In this document: positions 50,072 through 58,619 of the stretch, one piece after another
Position numbering within the stretch: position 1 is the stretch's first letter
Layout of the letters: each line of letters starts with the position of its first letter
Source: Chloroflexota bacterium
GTDB lineage: Bacteria; Chloroflexota; Ktedonobacteria; Ktedonobacterales; Ktedonobacteraceae
Assembly (NCBI GenBank): GCA_902810755.1
Contig: CADDYT010000003.1
Span: 62,001 to 126,000, forward strand
Length of the DNA stretch: 64,000 bases
Reading direction: 5' to 3'
Notes under the pieces: generated by a model
What the model saw: only the letters and a program-made list of their open reading frames with translations
Database searches by the model: none
Told to the model about the DNA's origin: nothing
Translations under genes and position numbers: made by a program

Positions 50072-51025
50072 ATGGCGAACAGGAGCATTCTCGTCGTCGG
50101 CAGTTTGAATATGGATCAGATTGTGCGCGTGCCGCGCCTGCCCAGACTGGGCGAGACGTTGCTGGGGGCAGGCTCGCTCAGGCTTGTTCCCGGCGGCAAA
50201 GGGGCGAACCAGGCGGTGGCGATGGCCCGGCTCGGCGCGGGCGTCGCGATGGCCGGGCGCGTGGGCAGCGACCCCTTCGGCGAGCGTCTGCTGCATGCGC
50301 TGCGGCGCGATGGCGTCAATACCGACCTCATCGCCGTTGACTCGCAAGAGGCCAGCGGCACGGCCTTTATTTTCCTGATTCCCGATGGGGATAATGCCAT
50401 CGTGGTGGCGGCAGGCGCCAATAGGCGCATGGGAGAGGACGCCACACAGCTCGCGCGCATCAATGACGCGCTGGCCGGGGCGCTGGCGCTGGCGCTGCAA
50501 CTGGAAATTCCCCTGGCAACGGTGATCTCTCTGGTTGCCGCCGGTCATCACGCGGGCGTGCCGGTTGTTCTCAACCTGGCGCCCGCGCAGCCGCTGCCGG
50601 AGGAGACGCTGCGCCAGGTCTCGCTGCTGGTCGTCAATGAGAACGAGGCCAGCCTGCTCTGCGGGCAGCGCGTGGAGACGCTGGAAGACGCGCGTATCGT
50701 GGCGGCAGTCCTGCGCGAAAAGGGCATCCAGCAGGTCGCAATCACGCTGGGCGCGCAGGGGGCCTTACTCGCCGTCGGCACCGATAGCGGCAGTACGCGC
50801 ACATTCTACCAGCCTTCACCCGCCGTACAGGTTGTAGACACCACCGCCGCCGGTGACTGCTTCGTCGGCGCCCTGACCGTCGCGCTGACAGAGGGACAGG
50901 CCCCCGAAGCGGCGTTACGCTTCGCCGTCTATGCCAGCGCGCTGAAGGTGACAAAATTTGGCGCGCAATCCGGCCTGCCCACCCGCGCGGAAGTTGAGGC
51001 ATTTGAACGCTCGCACGGAGTGTAG
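50072..51025 (+). CDS. rbsK: ribokinase
   Basis: A 317-residue PfkB-family kinase that phosphorylates ribose at O5. The N-terminal ILVVGSLNMDQIVRVPRLPR and VPGGKGANQAVAMARLGAGV are typical, and the anion hole with catalytic base reads DTTAAGDCFVGALTVAL. KVTKFGAQSGLPTRAEVEAF near the end is the usual ribokinase C-terminus. The ATG at 50072 has AGGAGGG upstream. The nucleoside hydrolase follows 20 bases later, so free ribose made there would be trapped as ribose-5-phosphate. A deoxyribokinase function is possible. Confidence 0.88.
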   Translation: MANRSILVVGSLNMDQIVRVPRLPRLGETLLGAGSLRLVPGGKGANQAVAMARLGAGVAMAGRVGSDPFGERLLHALRRDGVNTDLIAVDSQEASGTAFIFLIPDGDNAIVVAAGANRRMGEDATQLARINDALAGALALALQLEIPLATVISLVAAGHHAGVPVVLNLAPAQPLPEETLRQVSLLVVNENEASLLCGQRVETLEDARIVAAVLREKGIQQVAITLGAQGALLAVGTDSGSTRTFYQPSPAVQVVDTTAAGDCFVGALTVALTEGQAPEAALRFAVYASALKVTKFGAQSGLPTRAEVEAFERSHGV

Positions 51026-51045
51026 TATAGAGAGAGAGGTATTCT

Positions 51046-51993
51046 ATGGTGCGCATGATTCTCGATACCGACCCTGGCATTGATGATGCACTGGCGATCT
51101 TCCTCGCCATTGCCTCGCCAGAGGTGCAGCTTGAGGCTATCACGACGGTGAGTGGAAACGTCCCCGTCGAGCAGACGACGCGCAATGCGCTGGCGCTGCT
51201 GGAACTGGCGGGCAGCCCGCATATCCCCGTCGCGCGCGGCTCCGCCCGCCCGCTCGTGCGCAAGCCGGTCGATGCCGCCTACGTGCATGGGCATAACGGG
51301 CTGGGCAATATTGAACTGCCCGCACCAAAGATCAAGCCCGTCCCTCAGCACGCGGTCGACCTGATGATCGAGAAGATTATGGCCGCGCCGGGCGAGATCA
51401 GTCTGGTGGCCATCGGCCCTCTGACCAACCTGGCCCTCGCCGTGCGCACGGAACCGCGTATCGCGCAGCGCGTGCGCGAGGTGGTCATCATGGGTGGCGC
51501 GCTGCGCGTACCCGGCAATACCACCCCGGCAGCCGAATTCAACATTTATGCCGACCCGCAGGCCGCGTCCATCGTCCTGCACGGCGGCTGGCCCATTCGC
51601 CTCGTCTCGCTCGACGTGACTAATATCACCTGCCTGCAACGCGAACAGGTCAATCTGCTGGCACGCTCCGGCGGCAAAGTCACAAAGTTCATCCAGCGCA
51701 TGCTCGATTATTATTTCGATGTCTTCGGCCCCGTCTACGGCGTCAGCGCCTTCCAGATGCACGACCCGCTGGCGCTGGCCGCCGCCTTCCAGCCCGACCT
51801 CATCACCTGGGAAGCCAGTTTCGTAGATGTCGAACTCAGCGGCACCCTCACCCTCGGCGAGACCGTCGGCTACTTCCATCGCCCCAACGCTCCCGCCCCC
51901 AACACCCTCGCCTCCGTCGCCGTCGACTCGAAACAGTTCATCCAGCTCTTCATGAAACGTATCGAGGCGTATTATTACAAGGGCGGAGCGTAG
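51046..51993 (+). CDS. inosine-uridine preferring nucleoside hydrolase
   Basis: A 315-residue hydrolase that splits nucleosides into base and ribose. The calcium-binding DTDPGIDDALAIFLAIASPE is at the start, followed by TTVSGNVPVEQTTRNALALL, VAIGPLTNLALAVRTEPRIA and VIMGGALRVPGNTTPAAEFN with IYADPQAA. The C-terminal MHDPLALAAAFQPDL holds the active-site His-Asp. It is the second gene of a two-gene operon with rbsK, a natural pairing for nucleoside salvage. No transporter is adjacent. Confidence 0.92.
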   Translation: MVRMILDTDPGIDDALAIFLAIASPEVQLEAITTVSGNVPVEQTTRNALALLELAGSPHIPVARGSARPLVRKPVDAAYVHGHNGLGNIELPAPKIKPVPQHAVDLMIEKIMAAPGEISLVAIGPLTNLALAVRTEPRIAQRVREVVIMGGALRVPGNTTPAAEFNIYADPQAASIVLHGGWPIRLVSLDVTNITCLQREQVNLLARSGGKVTKFIQRMLDYYFDVFGPVYGVSAFQMHDPLALAAAFQPDLITWEASFVDVELSGTLTLGETVGYFHRPNAPAPNTLASVAVDSKQFIQLFMKRIEAYYYKGGA

Positions 51994-52044
51994 AACAAAG
52001 GATGCATATAACCATATCATGCCCTGAAAAAAGCATCATCGGCC

Positions 52045-52060
52045 TGTCATTCTGAGCGCA
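52045..52060 (-). repeat. family A element overlapping the toxin stop codon
   Basis: TGTCATTCTGAGCGCA on the plus strand. In the minus direction it supplies the last codons (MRSE) and TGA stop of the toxin gene, so the repeat defines the toxin's C-terminus. Confidence 0.55.
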
Positions 52061-52355
52061 TAAGCTTTGCCGCAATTTCGTAAATATCTGAGCGATCACC
52101 CTGCCTGTGTATGCCCACTGCGACGACAACTACGATAACGCGCTCCCGCTCAACCCGGTAAACAATACGATATCGCTGCCCGATGGCTCGCACACTGCGC
52201 AGGCCTGAAAGTTCATTCTGTAATGGCTTGCCCTGGCGTTCAGGATCATTTGCCAGTTGCTCAATCCGCTTGAAAAGATTCTCACGAACCCGTTTATCCG
52301 TGATTCTCCGAAGATGCTTCAGCGCATCTTCCGTAATCTCAACCCGCCAGTTCAT
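52047..52355 (-). CDS. RelE/ParE-family toxin
   Basis: A 102-residue toxin of the type II RelE superfamily. Features are WRVEITEDALKHLRRITDKR, LQNELSGLRSVRAIGQRYRI and VYRVERERVIVVVVAVGIH, the strand pattern of mRNA interferases, with the basic residues on the last strands. It probably cleaves mRNA on ribosomes when its antitoxin is lost. Its ATG overlaps the antitoxin stop by four bases (ATGA). Its last four codons lie in a family A repeat. Confidence 0.87.
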   Translation of the reverse strand: MNWRVEITEDALKHLRRITDKRVRENLFKRIEQLANDPERQGKPLQNELSGLRSVRAIGQRYRIVYRVERERVIVVVVAVGIHRQGDRSDIYEIAAKLMRSE

Positions 52356-52672
52356 TCAAGTTCTAATGCGCGCCGGGCTTCCTCAAGAGAAACCGTTCTG
52401 CCTTCCTGCAAGGCTATCATCCCTGCGCGAATTTCCGCCATCAGCTCGGCGTCCTGCAAAATTTCGATAGTCTCTTGCATGGCCTCTATCTGCTGGCGCA
52501 TCCTTTCTATCTCTTCACGCATGGCTTCATAGTTCTTCATGGAAAGAATAGTCGCGATGGGAGAGCCGCGACGGGTTACCGTCACCGGCTCGCTCTCATC
52601 CAGAAGCTCCGGCAAGTGCATTATCTCCTCTCTTAATTTAGTAATAGGGATCCTTGCTGTATCGCCTTTCAT
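52352..52672 (-). CDS. Phd/YefM-family antitoxin
   Basis: A 106-residue antitoxin. The N-terminal DNA-binding fold has ARIPITKLREEIMHLPELLD and EPVTVTRRGSPIATILSMKN, the Phd/YefM signature. A long helix (MREEIERMRQQIEAMQETIE) leads to the C-terminal toxin-wrapping region ending in SLEEARRALELE. It neutralises the RelE-type toxin and represses the operon. It is transcribed from a promoter at 52720-52748 that carries palindromes fit for autoregulation. Confidence 0.85.
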   Translation of the reverse strand: MKGDTARIPITKLREEIMHLPELLDESEPVTVTRRGSPIATILSMKNYEAMREEIERMRQQIEAMQETIEILQDAELMAEIRAGMIALQEGRTVSLEEARRALELE

Positions 52673-52719
52673 CGGTTTGCTCCTTCATGGTCATCGGCCT
52701 ACGGCGTTTGTCGCATCTA

Positions 52720-52748
52720 AGCGTACGTTTAGGTGTACACTTTGTCAA
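52720..52748 (-). promoter_or_regulatory. promoter and likely operator of the toxin-antitoxin operon
   Basis: Minus strand TTGACA, a 17-base spacer and TACGCT. Two palindromes, GTGTACAC (52733-52740) and CGTACG (52722-52727), lie within the core promoter about one helical turn apart, as expected for antitoxin binding. Confidence 0.6.
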
Positions 52749-52780
52749 GAGCAAGCTAAGATACCCTGGCCACATTCGTT

Positions 52781-52809
52781 TTGACAATCGTTCGCAAATA
52801 CGGTATATT
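52781..52809 (+). promoter_or_regulatory. sigma-70-type promoter of the DUF59 gene
   Basis: TTGACA, a 17-base spacer and TATATT, about 75 bases before the start codon and divergent from the toxin-antitoxin promoter. Confidence 0.7.
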
Positions 52810-52884
52810 ACAGGAAGATAATTCCTACTATTTTACTAGGATTAGTCAGTAATGAAGACAACCAACAGATAAAGGAGCCACAGG

Positions 52885-53196
52885 ATGGCAAAGATTAATG
52901 AAGCGGAAGTGATGGACGCCCTGCGCGAATGCTATGACCCGGAAATCCCGGTCAACATCGTTGACCTCGGCCTGGTCTATGGCGTCGAGACCGATGATGA
53001 GACGGGCAATGTGCATGTGACCATGACGCTGACCGCGCTGGGCTGCCCCCTGGCCAACGAGGTCGTGGAAGAGATCGAGATGCGCGTCGGCCAGGTCGAG
53101 AACGTCAAATCATGCAAGGTTGATCTTACCTTTGATCCCCCCTGGTCGCCCGATCGCATGACCGAAGACGCCAAATGGGAACTGGGCATGATTTAA
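52885..53196 (+). CDS. DUF59 / MIP18-family iron-sulfur assembly protein (SufT-like)
   Basis: A 103-residue protein with the family motif ALRECYDPEIPVNIVDLGLV and a TALGCPLANEVVEEIE stretch holding the conserved Cys. It ends DLTFDPPWSPDRMTEDAKWE, typical of the PaaD/SufT subgroup. Such proteins help insert Fe-S clusters into targets. A strong ribosome-binding site (AAAGGAG) precedes the ATG. No suf genes are adjacent. Confidence 0.9.
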   Translation: MAKINEAEVMDALRECYDPEIPVNIVDLGLVYGVETDDETGNVHVTMTLTALGCPLANEVVEEIEMRVGQVENVKSCKVDLTFDPPWSPDRMTEDAKWELGMI

Positions 53197-53281
53197 CCGC
53201 CTGCACCTGAAATCTTCCTGAGCTGCTTCCCCCTGCTCTCAGAGCAGCCAGCGACATAGACCCATAAGGCATACTCTGACG

Positions 53282-53319
53282 CGGGAACACTTTACATGAG
53301 GTATGTTCCCGTGTATACT
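53282..53319 (+). promoter_or_regulatory. promoter with a CGGGAACA-N14-TGTTCCCG operator
   Basis: TTTACA at 53291, a 17-base spacer and TATACT at 53314. Perfect 8-base inverted arms (53282-53289 and 53304-53311) bracket the -35, so a repressor could block the tandem-paralogue locus. Confidence 0.6.
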
Positions 53320-53348
53320 ATCTCTACATTAGAGAAGCAGGGAAAGAA

Positions 53349-54758
53349 ATGGCACTGGACGAACAGCACAATGGGGACATCCGGGCAACGCTGGCGGTGA
53401 GCAGTGACGAGGCGCGCCTGGGTACGACACGCATGCTCAATCTCCCCGGCGGTCGGCAAATTACGCTGACGCTTCCGGCGGGGCTGTATGATGGGCAGGT
53501 AGTACGCATAGAAGGCCAGGGACAGACCGGCATCGACGGCAGGCCAGGCGCGCTCGTCCTGACCATCGCCGTTGCCCCGGTAGAGAACTTCGGCGCCACT
53601 CCATTCCCCCAGGCCGAGGCGGATGCCCGCACCGAGTTCATCGCCGCGCCTCCTCCCCCGCCTTCCAGTTCTTCGCCATCCTACCCGGCGGCAACGTCCG
53701 GGGTAACGTTCCCCGCTTCCAATCCGGGCCTGCCTTCCGGTTCCTACAATAGGAACGCCCCGACAGAGGCGGCAAGACCCATCTATCACCATACACAACC
53801 TCCTGCGTCCATGCCACTACAGCAGTACGGGCAGACAACGCAGAGCGGCACAAATCAGAGCATCCAGCCACCACAGCCGCAGCCAGGCGGCCTGCGCAGG
53901 CGCGGCCTCTCGCCCGTGATGATCGTCTCGCTGATCGTGCTGGTTCTACTCATCATCGCTGCCAGCGGCCTCATCTATTTCGTCGCCGTCTACCAGCCGC
54001 AGCAGCACCAGGTTCAGGCAACGACGACGGCGCAGGCGCAACTGACCGGCACCGCGCAGACCAGTGCCACCGGGACGGCCCAGGCGAACGCGACCAGTAC
54101 GGCACAGGCCAATGCCACCGTCACGGTACAGGCTCAACAGACAGCGCAGGCGTCCGCGACGGCGGCAGCCTATCAGGCTATCTACATCAACGCCACCGGC
54201 GGCACACCCGCCCTGAACGATTCTATGACTTCAGGCAACACCGCCAGCAACTGGGATGAATCAAGCGGGCAATGTACCTTCACCGGCAGCGGCTACCAGA
54301 CCAGCGAACCTACAAAGGGCTTTTTCATCCCCTGCATGGCCGAAACGCCAACCTTTAGCAACTTCGCCTATCAGGTGAAGATGACCATTAACAACGGTGA
54401 CGGTGGCGGCATGCTTTTCCGTGCAGACAACGCAAATTCAAAATATATGCTCTTCTATCTCGATCATACCGGCAGCTACGAACTCTACCTCTATGTCAAC
54501 AGCAACGGGAAAGAGGCGAAAGAACTGGCCGCCGGTTCAGTCGGCTCCGGCATGAATACAGGTTATAACCAGACCAATACACTGACGGTGATTGCCAGGG
54601 GGAATGACATTTACCTGTATATCAACCAGGTCTTTCTCACCCATGTCAGCGTGAATCAAAGTGGCGCGCTCAGTTCCGGTCAGATCGGCCTGTTTGCCGA
54701 CGCGATCAACAGCGCCACGCAGGTAACGTATACCAGTGTCAGGGTATGGAAGCTCTAA
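53349..54758 (+). CDS. membrane-anchored protein: DnaJ-C-like domain, TM segment, shared C-terminal domain (paralogue 1)
   Basis: A 469-residue protein. Residues about 10-80 resemble the DnaJ C-terminal substrate-binding region (SSDEARLGTTRMLNLPGGRQ, TLPAGLYDGQVVRIEGQGQ). A Pro/Ser-rich cytoplasmic linker follows, then one membrane helix (about 192-214, VMIVSLIVLVLLIIAASGLI). A Thr-Ala-Gln repeat stalk is next (TAQTSATGTAQANATSTAQA). Last is an extracytoplasmic domain of about 190 residues (NWDESSGQCTFTGSGYQTSE; FSNFAYQVKMTINNGDGGGM), jelly-roll-like, as in LamG or DUF1080 proteins. The ATG follows AGAAGCAGGGAAAGAA. The three genes after it carry the same last two modules with different N-termini. 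The function is unknown; surface binding is plausible. Confidence 0.72.
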   Translation: MALDEQHNGDIRATLAVSSDEARLGTTRMLNLPGGRQITLTLPAGLYDGQVVRIEGQGQTGIDGRPGALVLTIAVAPVENFGATPFPQAEADARTEFIAAPPPPPSSSSPSYPAATSGVTFPASNPGLPSGSYNRNAPTEAARPIYHHTQPPASMPLQQYGQTTQSGTNQSIQPPQPQPGGLRRRGLSPVMIVSLIVLVLLIIAASGLIYFVAVYQPQQHQVQATTTAQAQLTGTAQTSATGTAQANATSTAQANATVTVQAQQTAQASATAAAYQAIYINATGGTPALNDSMTSGNTASNWDESSGQCTFTGSGYQTSEPTKGFFIPCMAETPTFSNFAYQVKMTINNGDGGGMLFRADNANSKYMLFYLDHTGSYELYLYVNSNGKEAKELAAGSVGSGMNTGYNQTNTLTVIARGNDIYLYINQVFLTHVSVNQSGALSSGQIGLFADAINSATQVTYTSVRVWKL

Positions 54759-54874
54759 ATGTCCATACCGGTTATATCGATGCTGTTCAGGTTTTCTCTT
54801 CGGGCCGACGATGCACGAAAGCGCATGTTCTGCCGATCTATTTTTGTAGATACTTGTAACAGGAGATTATTTGT

Positions 54875-56293
54875 ATGCATTGTACTTCTTGCGGGAGCCT
54901 GCTCCCCCCCGGTAGCCTGGGGACAACGATTTGCCCCGGCTGTGGCGCATCCAACTTCGTTCCGCTCTCCGCGCCTGCACAGCCAGAGCCTGCAAGCGAG
55001 CCTGGCGGGGCCGGAGCGATGGTCGAACCTCCCGTTTTTCAGGAAACCGTTTCATCGCCACGACCGCAGCAGCCACAATCACCGCAGTCACAGCAAGCGG
55101 AGTGGATGCCGCCTGCATTCGATGCGTTTTCTTCGCCCGCTTCAGATATCGATAAGCGCACGACGGGTTATGGCCCGGCCTATCAGTTCTCGGAAGCGGA
55201 CGTTCCTACCGTTCGCTCGGTGCAGCCCAACCAGCCGCCGGTCTTTTCGCCCGCGCCCACGCCCACGCCCGCACCTGCTCCCGCGCCATTTGCGGCGCCA
55301 TCGTGGCAGGTACCCCCGCAGATGCAGGCACACACGCAGCCTGATCTGCCCGCTATACCACCCATCTCGCCTGTATCTCCTGTAGCTCCCATGTCGCCTG
55401 TGCCACCGGCCAGATTCGCGCCCCCTCCTGCGCAAAGCCACCGGGGACTCTCGCGAGGCACGATGATCGCGGTCATTGTACTATCCGTGCTGCTCATTCT
55501 GGCAGGCAGCGGTCTCATCTATTATTCTGCCGTCTTCCATCCCGCCCAGTTGCACGCGGAGGCTACCGCCACCGTGCAGGCCATCTACACGCAGCAGGCG
55601 CATATGACCGCAACCGCCAACGCCCAGGCCACCGGCACAGCTATTGCCGAGGCGAACGCGACCGCAACCGCCAACGCCCAGGCCACAGCAATGGCCGTCG
55701 CCACCGCGACCGCGGAGGCAAACATCTATGCCCAGGGTACCAGCGGCACGCCCGCGCTGAGCGATTCGCTGAGCTATCCCAACAACTGGGCAAACGAGTA
55801 TGGCACCAATGGGGGCGGCTGCAACTTCTCGGCGGGCGCATACCACATTACCGAACCCACGAAGGGCTACTTCCTCTTCTGCCCCGCGCTGGGTAGCAAC
55901 TTCAGCAACCTCACGTTCCAGGTCAATATCGATATCATCGCAGGCGACTTCGCCGGTATCGGCATTCGCGGTAACGAATCGGCAGGCAGCGCCTACTACT
56001 TCACGATCTACGTGGATGGCACCTACGACTTCTCCGTCTGGAAAAACAACAACGGCGATGACTCGCGTTCGCTGCAAAGCGGCACCTCAACGAGCATCAA
56101 AAGCGGACATAACCAGATCAACCTGGTGACGATCATCGCGCGCAACCATACATTCTACCTCTTCGTCAACAAACATTTCATTGCCAGCGCGCAGGATAGC
56201 TCGTTCAGTTCAGGAGAAATTGGTCTGTTCGCCGGAGACCAGACCCACCCCGCTGATGTCGCTTTCAGCAACGCGAAGGTATGGAGGCTCTAA
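54875..56293 (+). CDS. zinc-ribbon, TM and shared C-terminal domain protein (paralogue 2)
   Basis: A 472-residue protein. A zinc ribbon opens it (MHCTSCGSLLPPGSLGTTIC then PGCG), followed by a long Pro/Gln-rich linker to about residue 190. A membrane helix follows (MIAVIVLSVLLILAGSGLIY), then a TAQA-type stalk (TANAQATGTAIAEANATATA) and the same type of C-terminal domain (NNWANEYGTNGGGCNFSAGA; FSNLTFQVNIDIIAGDFAGI; SGEIGLFAGDQTHPADVAFS). Its start codon follows AGGAGA. It is 116 bases after paralogue 1. The ribbon end should be cytoplasmic and the jelly-roll-like domain outside. The function is unknown. Confidence 0.72.
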   Translation: MHCTSCGSLLPPGSLGTTICPGCGASNFVPLSAPAQPEPASEPGGAGAMVEPPVFQETVSSPRPQQPQSPQSQQAEWMPPAFDAFSSPASDIDKRTTGYGPAYQFSEADVPTVRSVQPNQPPVFSPAPTPTPAPAPAPFAAPSWQVPPQMQAHTQPDLPAIPPISPVSPVAPMSPVPPARFAPPPAQSHRGLSRGTMIAVIVLSVLLILAGSGLIYYSAVFHPAQLHAEATATVQAIYTQQAHMTATANAQATGTAIAEANATATANAQATAMAVATATAEANIYAQGTSGTPALSDSLSYPNNWANEYGTNGGGCNFSAGAYHITEPTKGYFLFCPALGSNFSNLTFQVNIDIIAGDFAGIGIRGNESAGSAYYFTIYVDGTYDFSVWKNNNGDDSRSLQSGTSTSIKSGHNQINLVTIIARNHTFYLFVNKHFIASAQDSSFSSGEIGLFAGDQTHPADVAFSNAKVWRL

Positions 56294-56342
56294 GCCACTC
56301 CCTGAATGAGCGCAGAAATACAATGAAATAAGGAGAGATATC

Positions 56343-57452
56343 ATGCATTGTGCTTCATGTGGAACTGCACTACCGCCCGGCACAATGACGTGTCCGGCCT
56401 GTGGTATACCTGTGTCCGCTCCATCCTCTTCCCCGTATGAGGACGCGGACCTGGTCCCCTATGATGTTGAAGCTGTTCCCTACAAAGAATTTGGCGCGCC
56501 GGGCCAGAGTGCAGCGCCGGTCATATCACCGTCTCCTGCCCAGATTCGGGAGTACGCGCCTCAACCGGCTGCGTTCAGCCCGGCGGCCCCCGGGCCACAA
56601 CTGCCGCCCGTGGCGCCGCCCGTCGCAATGCCATATACGCCTGTTGCACCGCCTGTACTTCCCACGCCGCCAGTACAGACGACGCCAACGCGCTCTTCCC
56701 GGCTCGTCGCCGTCCTGTGCGCGCTCATTGCCCTGCTTGTGTTGAGCAATCTCGGACTGCTCTATGTCGCGTTCGTCTACCAGCCAGCGCAATTGCACGG
56801 TCAGGCAGATGCTATTGCCCGGACAGAAGAGGCCCGGGTTTCGGCTACCGCCTATGCCAGTTCGCCACAGGGCCTCTATGCTCGCTACACCAGCAAGAAA
56901 CCCAACCTGAACGACCCGTTGAACAACACCTCCGCCAGTCTCTGGTCTGAATATACCAGCATCAACGGGCGCAACATCTGTGAGTTTACCGGCAATTCAT
57001 ACCACGTCATCAATTCTGATCCCGCGCACTTTTTCTACTGCCCTCCAACCTACCATACCCTTTCCAACTTTGTCTTCCAGGTGCAGATGACTATTATCAG
57101 AGGCGATTACGGTGGCCTGGTCGTGCGCCTTGATGGCGCTACAGGAACCCTGTATCGCTTTCGCCTCGACCCGGACGGTTATTTCAGCTTCTACCTCTAC
57201 ATCAGTCGCAGTGGAGCTGACAGCCGCCTTCTGGCAAGAGGATATGCTTCATCTATGAATCTGGGGCCGGCCCAATCCAATCTGATCACCGTCATCGCGC
57301 AGGGCAGCCACTTCTACCTGTATGTGAACAAACAAAACATTGCCAGCGTAACTGACAGCACATACAGCTATGGCAGTGTCGGTCTTATCGCGGGTGATAT
57401 CAGCCAGACAACAGAAGTGGCCTACAGCAACGCCGAAATCTGGGAGCTTTGA
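56343..57452 (+). CDS. zinc-ribbon, TM and shared C-terminal domain protein (paralogue 3)
   Basis: A 369-residue protein, shorter than its neighbours. A zinc ribbon (MHCASCGTALPPGTMTCPAC then G) is followed by a Pro-rich linker. One membrane helix (about 120-140, RLVAVLCALIALLVLSNLGL) leads to a much reduced stalk (only about 25 residues). The shared C-terminal domain reads LWSEYTSINGRNICEFTGNS and LSNFVFQVQMTIIRGDYGGL, ending TTEVAYSNAEIWEL. AGGAGAG precedes the ATG. The near-identical first 10 residues of paralogues 2 and 3 (MHC-SCG-LPPG) point to recent duplication. Confidence 0.72.
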   Translation: MHCASCGTALPPGTMTCPACGIPVSAPSSSPYEDADLVPYDVEAVPYKEFGAPGQSAAPVISPSPAQIREYAPQPAAFSPAAPGPQLPPVAPPVAMPYTPVAPPVLPTPPVQTTPTRSSRLVAVLCALIALLVLSNLGLLYVAFVYQPAQLHGQADAIARTEEARVSATAYASSPQGLYARYTSKKPNLNDPLNNTSASLWSEYTSINGRNICEFTGNSYHVINSDPAHFFYCPPTYHTLSNFVFQVQMTIIRGDYGGLVVRLDGATGTLYRFRLDPDGYFSFYLYISRSGADSRLLARGYASSMNLGPAQSNLITVIAQGSHFYLYVNKQNIASVTDSTYSYGSVGLIAGDISQTTEVAYSNAEIWEL

Positions 57453-57520
57453 CAGGCATGATATGATAAAAGCGTTTGCGGCTATGTTCAGTTGTCTGTG
57501 GAGGATATGGATGTACTGTG

Positions 57521-58573
57521 ATGGCTGATGAGACCTTCTCAGCACAACCGAATAGTATTTCGCCCGACGATACATATGAAACGCGGCTCGATACCACCCT
57601 GCCGATGGGCCTCAACGCCATTTCAGAGAGCGTCACCATTCCTGCCAGCCCTCCTGTCTGGCCGCCGCCGTATCCTATGTACCGGCGGCGTGAAATAATC
57701 TCTTCAGGCCAGCTTGTTCTGATTATTTCGCTGGTGGGCCTGCTCATCGTTGGCGGGCTGGCCCTGGTTATCTATTCGGCGACCACGCAATATCACAGCA
57801 ATCTGAACGCTCAGGCCACCCGCGAGGCTCAGGCGACCGCGCAGGTCTACGCCACAGGAACGGCGCAGGCTCAGGCAACCGACCAGGCGCTGGCAACCGT
57901 GCAGACTAATATCAATGCCACTGCCACCGCTCAGGCGAATGCCGCCGCCAGCGCGACGGCGCAGGTCAACCAGGCGACGGCTACCGCGACCTCCTTCCAG
58001 GACATGCTTTCCAGCGCCACCAGCGGCACGGCGGCGCTGGATGACCCGTTGAGCGACAATTCCCAGAACAACAACTGGGACGAAGGGGCAACAAAAACCG
58101 GCAACTGCATGTTCACCAATGGCGTCTATCAGGCCAGCGAGGCGCTTCAAGGCTATCTCCAGCCCTGCATCGCCGAAGCCACAAACTTCAGCAACTTCGT
58201 GTACCAGATACAGGTAAGCATCACCGCGGGCAATCAGGGCGGCATCATCTTCCGCGCAAATGGCGCAAACGGCACGTTCTACCTCTTCCGTATTGGCACC
58301 GATGGTTCCTACGCCCTTGATCTCTACAACGGCAAGCAGCACAGCGCGACGCTCGCCAGCGGCTTCACTGATGCTATCACCGTCGGCCTCAACCAGGCCA
58401 ACCAGCTCGCCGTCTACGCGAAAGGCAACATACTCTACCTCTTCATCAACGGGCAGTACGTCACCGGCCTCAAGGATAGCACGCTCAGCAGCGGCCAGAT
58501 CGGCGTTGTCGCCCTTGATTACAGCGTCCCCTCACAGGTCACGTTCAGCGATGCCCAGGTCTGGAAATTATAG
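57521..58573 (+). CDS. TM and shared C-terminal domain protein without zinc ribbon (paralogue 4)
   Basis: A 350-residue protein. The N-terminus (MADETFSAQPNSISPDDTYE) has no zinc ribbon. A membrane helix (about 68-90, LVLIISLVGLLIVGGLALVI) is followed by a TAQAQ/TANAN-type stalk (about 95-150) and the shared C-terminal domain (NNWDEGATKTGNCMFTNGVY; FSNFVYQIQVSITAGNQGGI; SGQIGVVALDYSVPSQVTFS), ending DAQVWKL, like paralogue 1. The ATG at 57521 is used. Its ribosome-binding site is unclear: GGAGG lies 16 bases upstream, and a GTG directly before it is possible. Confidence 0.7.
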   Translation: MADETFSAQPNSISPDDTYETRLDTTLPMGLNAISESVTIPASPPVWPPPYPMYRRREIISSGQLVLIISLVGLLIVGGLALVIYSATTQYHSNLNAQATREAQATAQVYATGTAQAQATDQALATVQTNINATATAQANAAASATAQVNQATATATSFQDMLSSATSGTAALDDPLSDNSQNNNWDEGATKTGNCMFTNGVYQASEALQGYLQPCIAEATNFSNFVYQIQVSITAGNQGGIIFRANGANGTFYLFRIGTDGSYALDLYNGKQHSATLASGFTDAITVGLNQANQLAVYAKGNILYLFINGQYVTGLKDSTLSSGQIGVVALDYSVPSQVTFSDAQVWKL

Positions 58574-58584
58574 TCGCAACATGC

Positions 58585-58613
58585 TTGACAAATCACTAAA
58601 GTGCTGCTATGCT
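58585..58613 (+). promoter_or_regulatory. sigma-70-type promoter of the serS T-box leader
   Basis: TTGACA, a 17-base spacer and TATGCT, giving a start of transcription near 58620. Confidence 0.8.
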
Positions 58614-58619
58614 GGTAGC

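Noticed and set aside
50929..52020. Long minus-strand frame across the nucleoside hydrolase gene.
   Set aside because: Antisense to a clear IunH-type enzyme; no motifs of its own.
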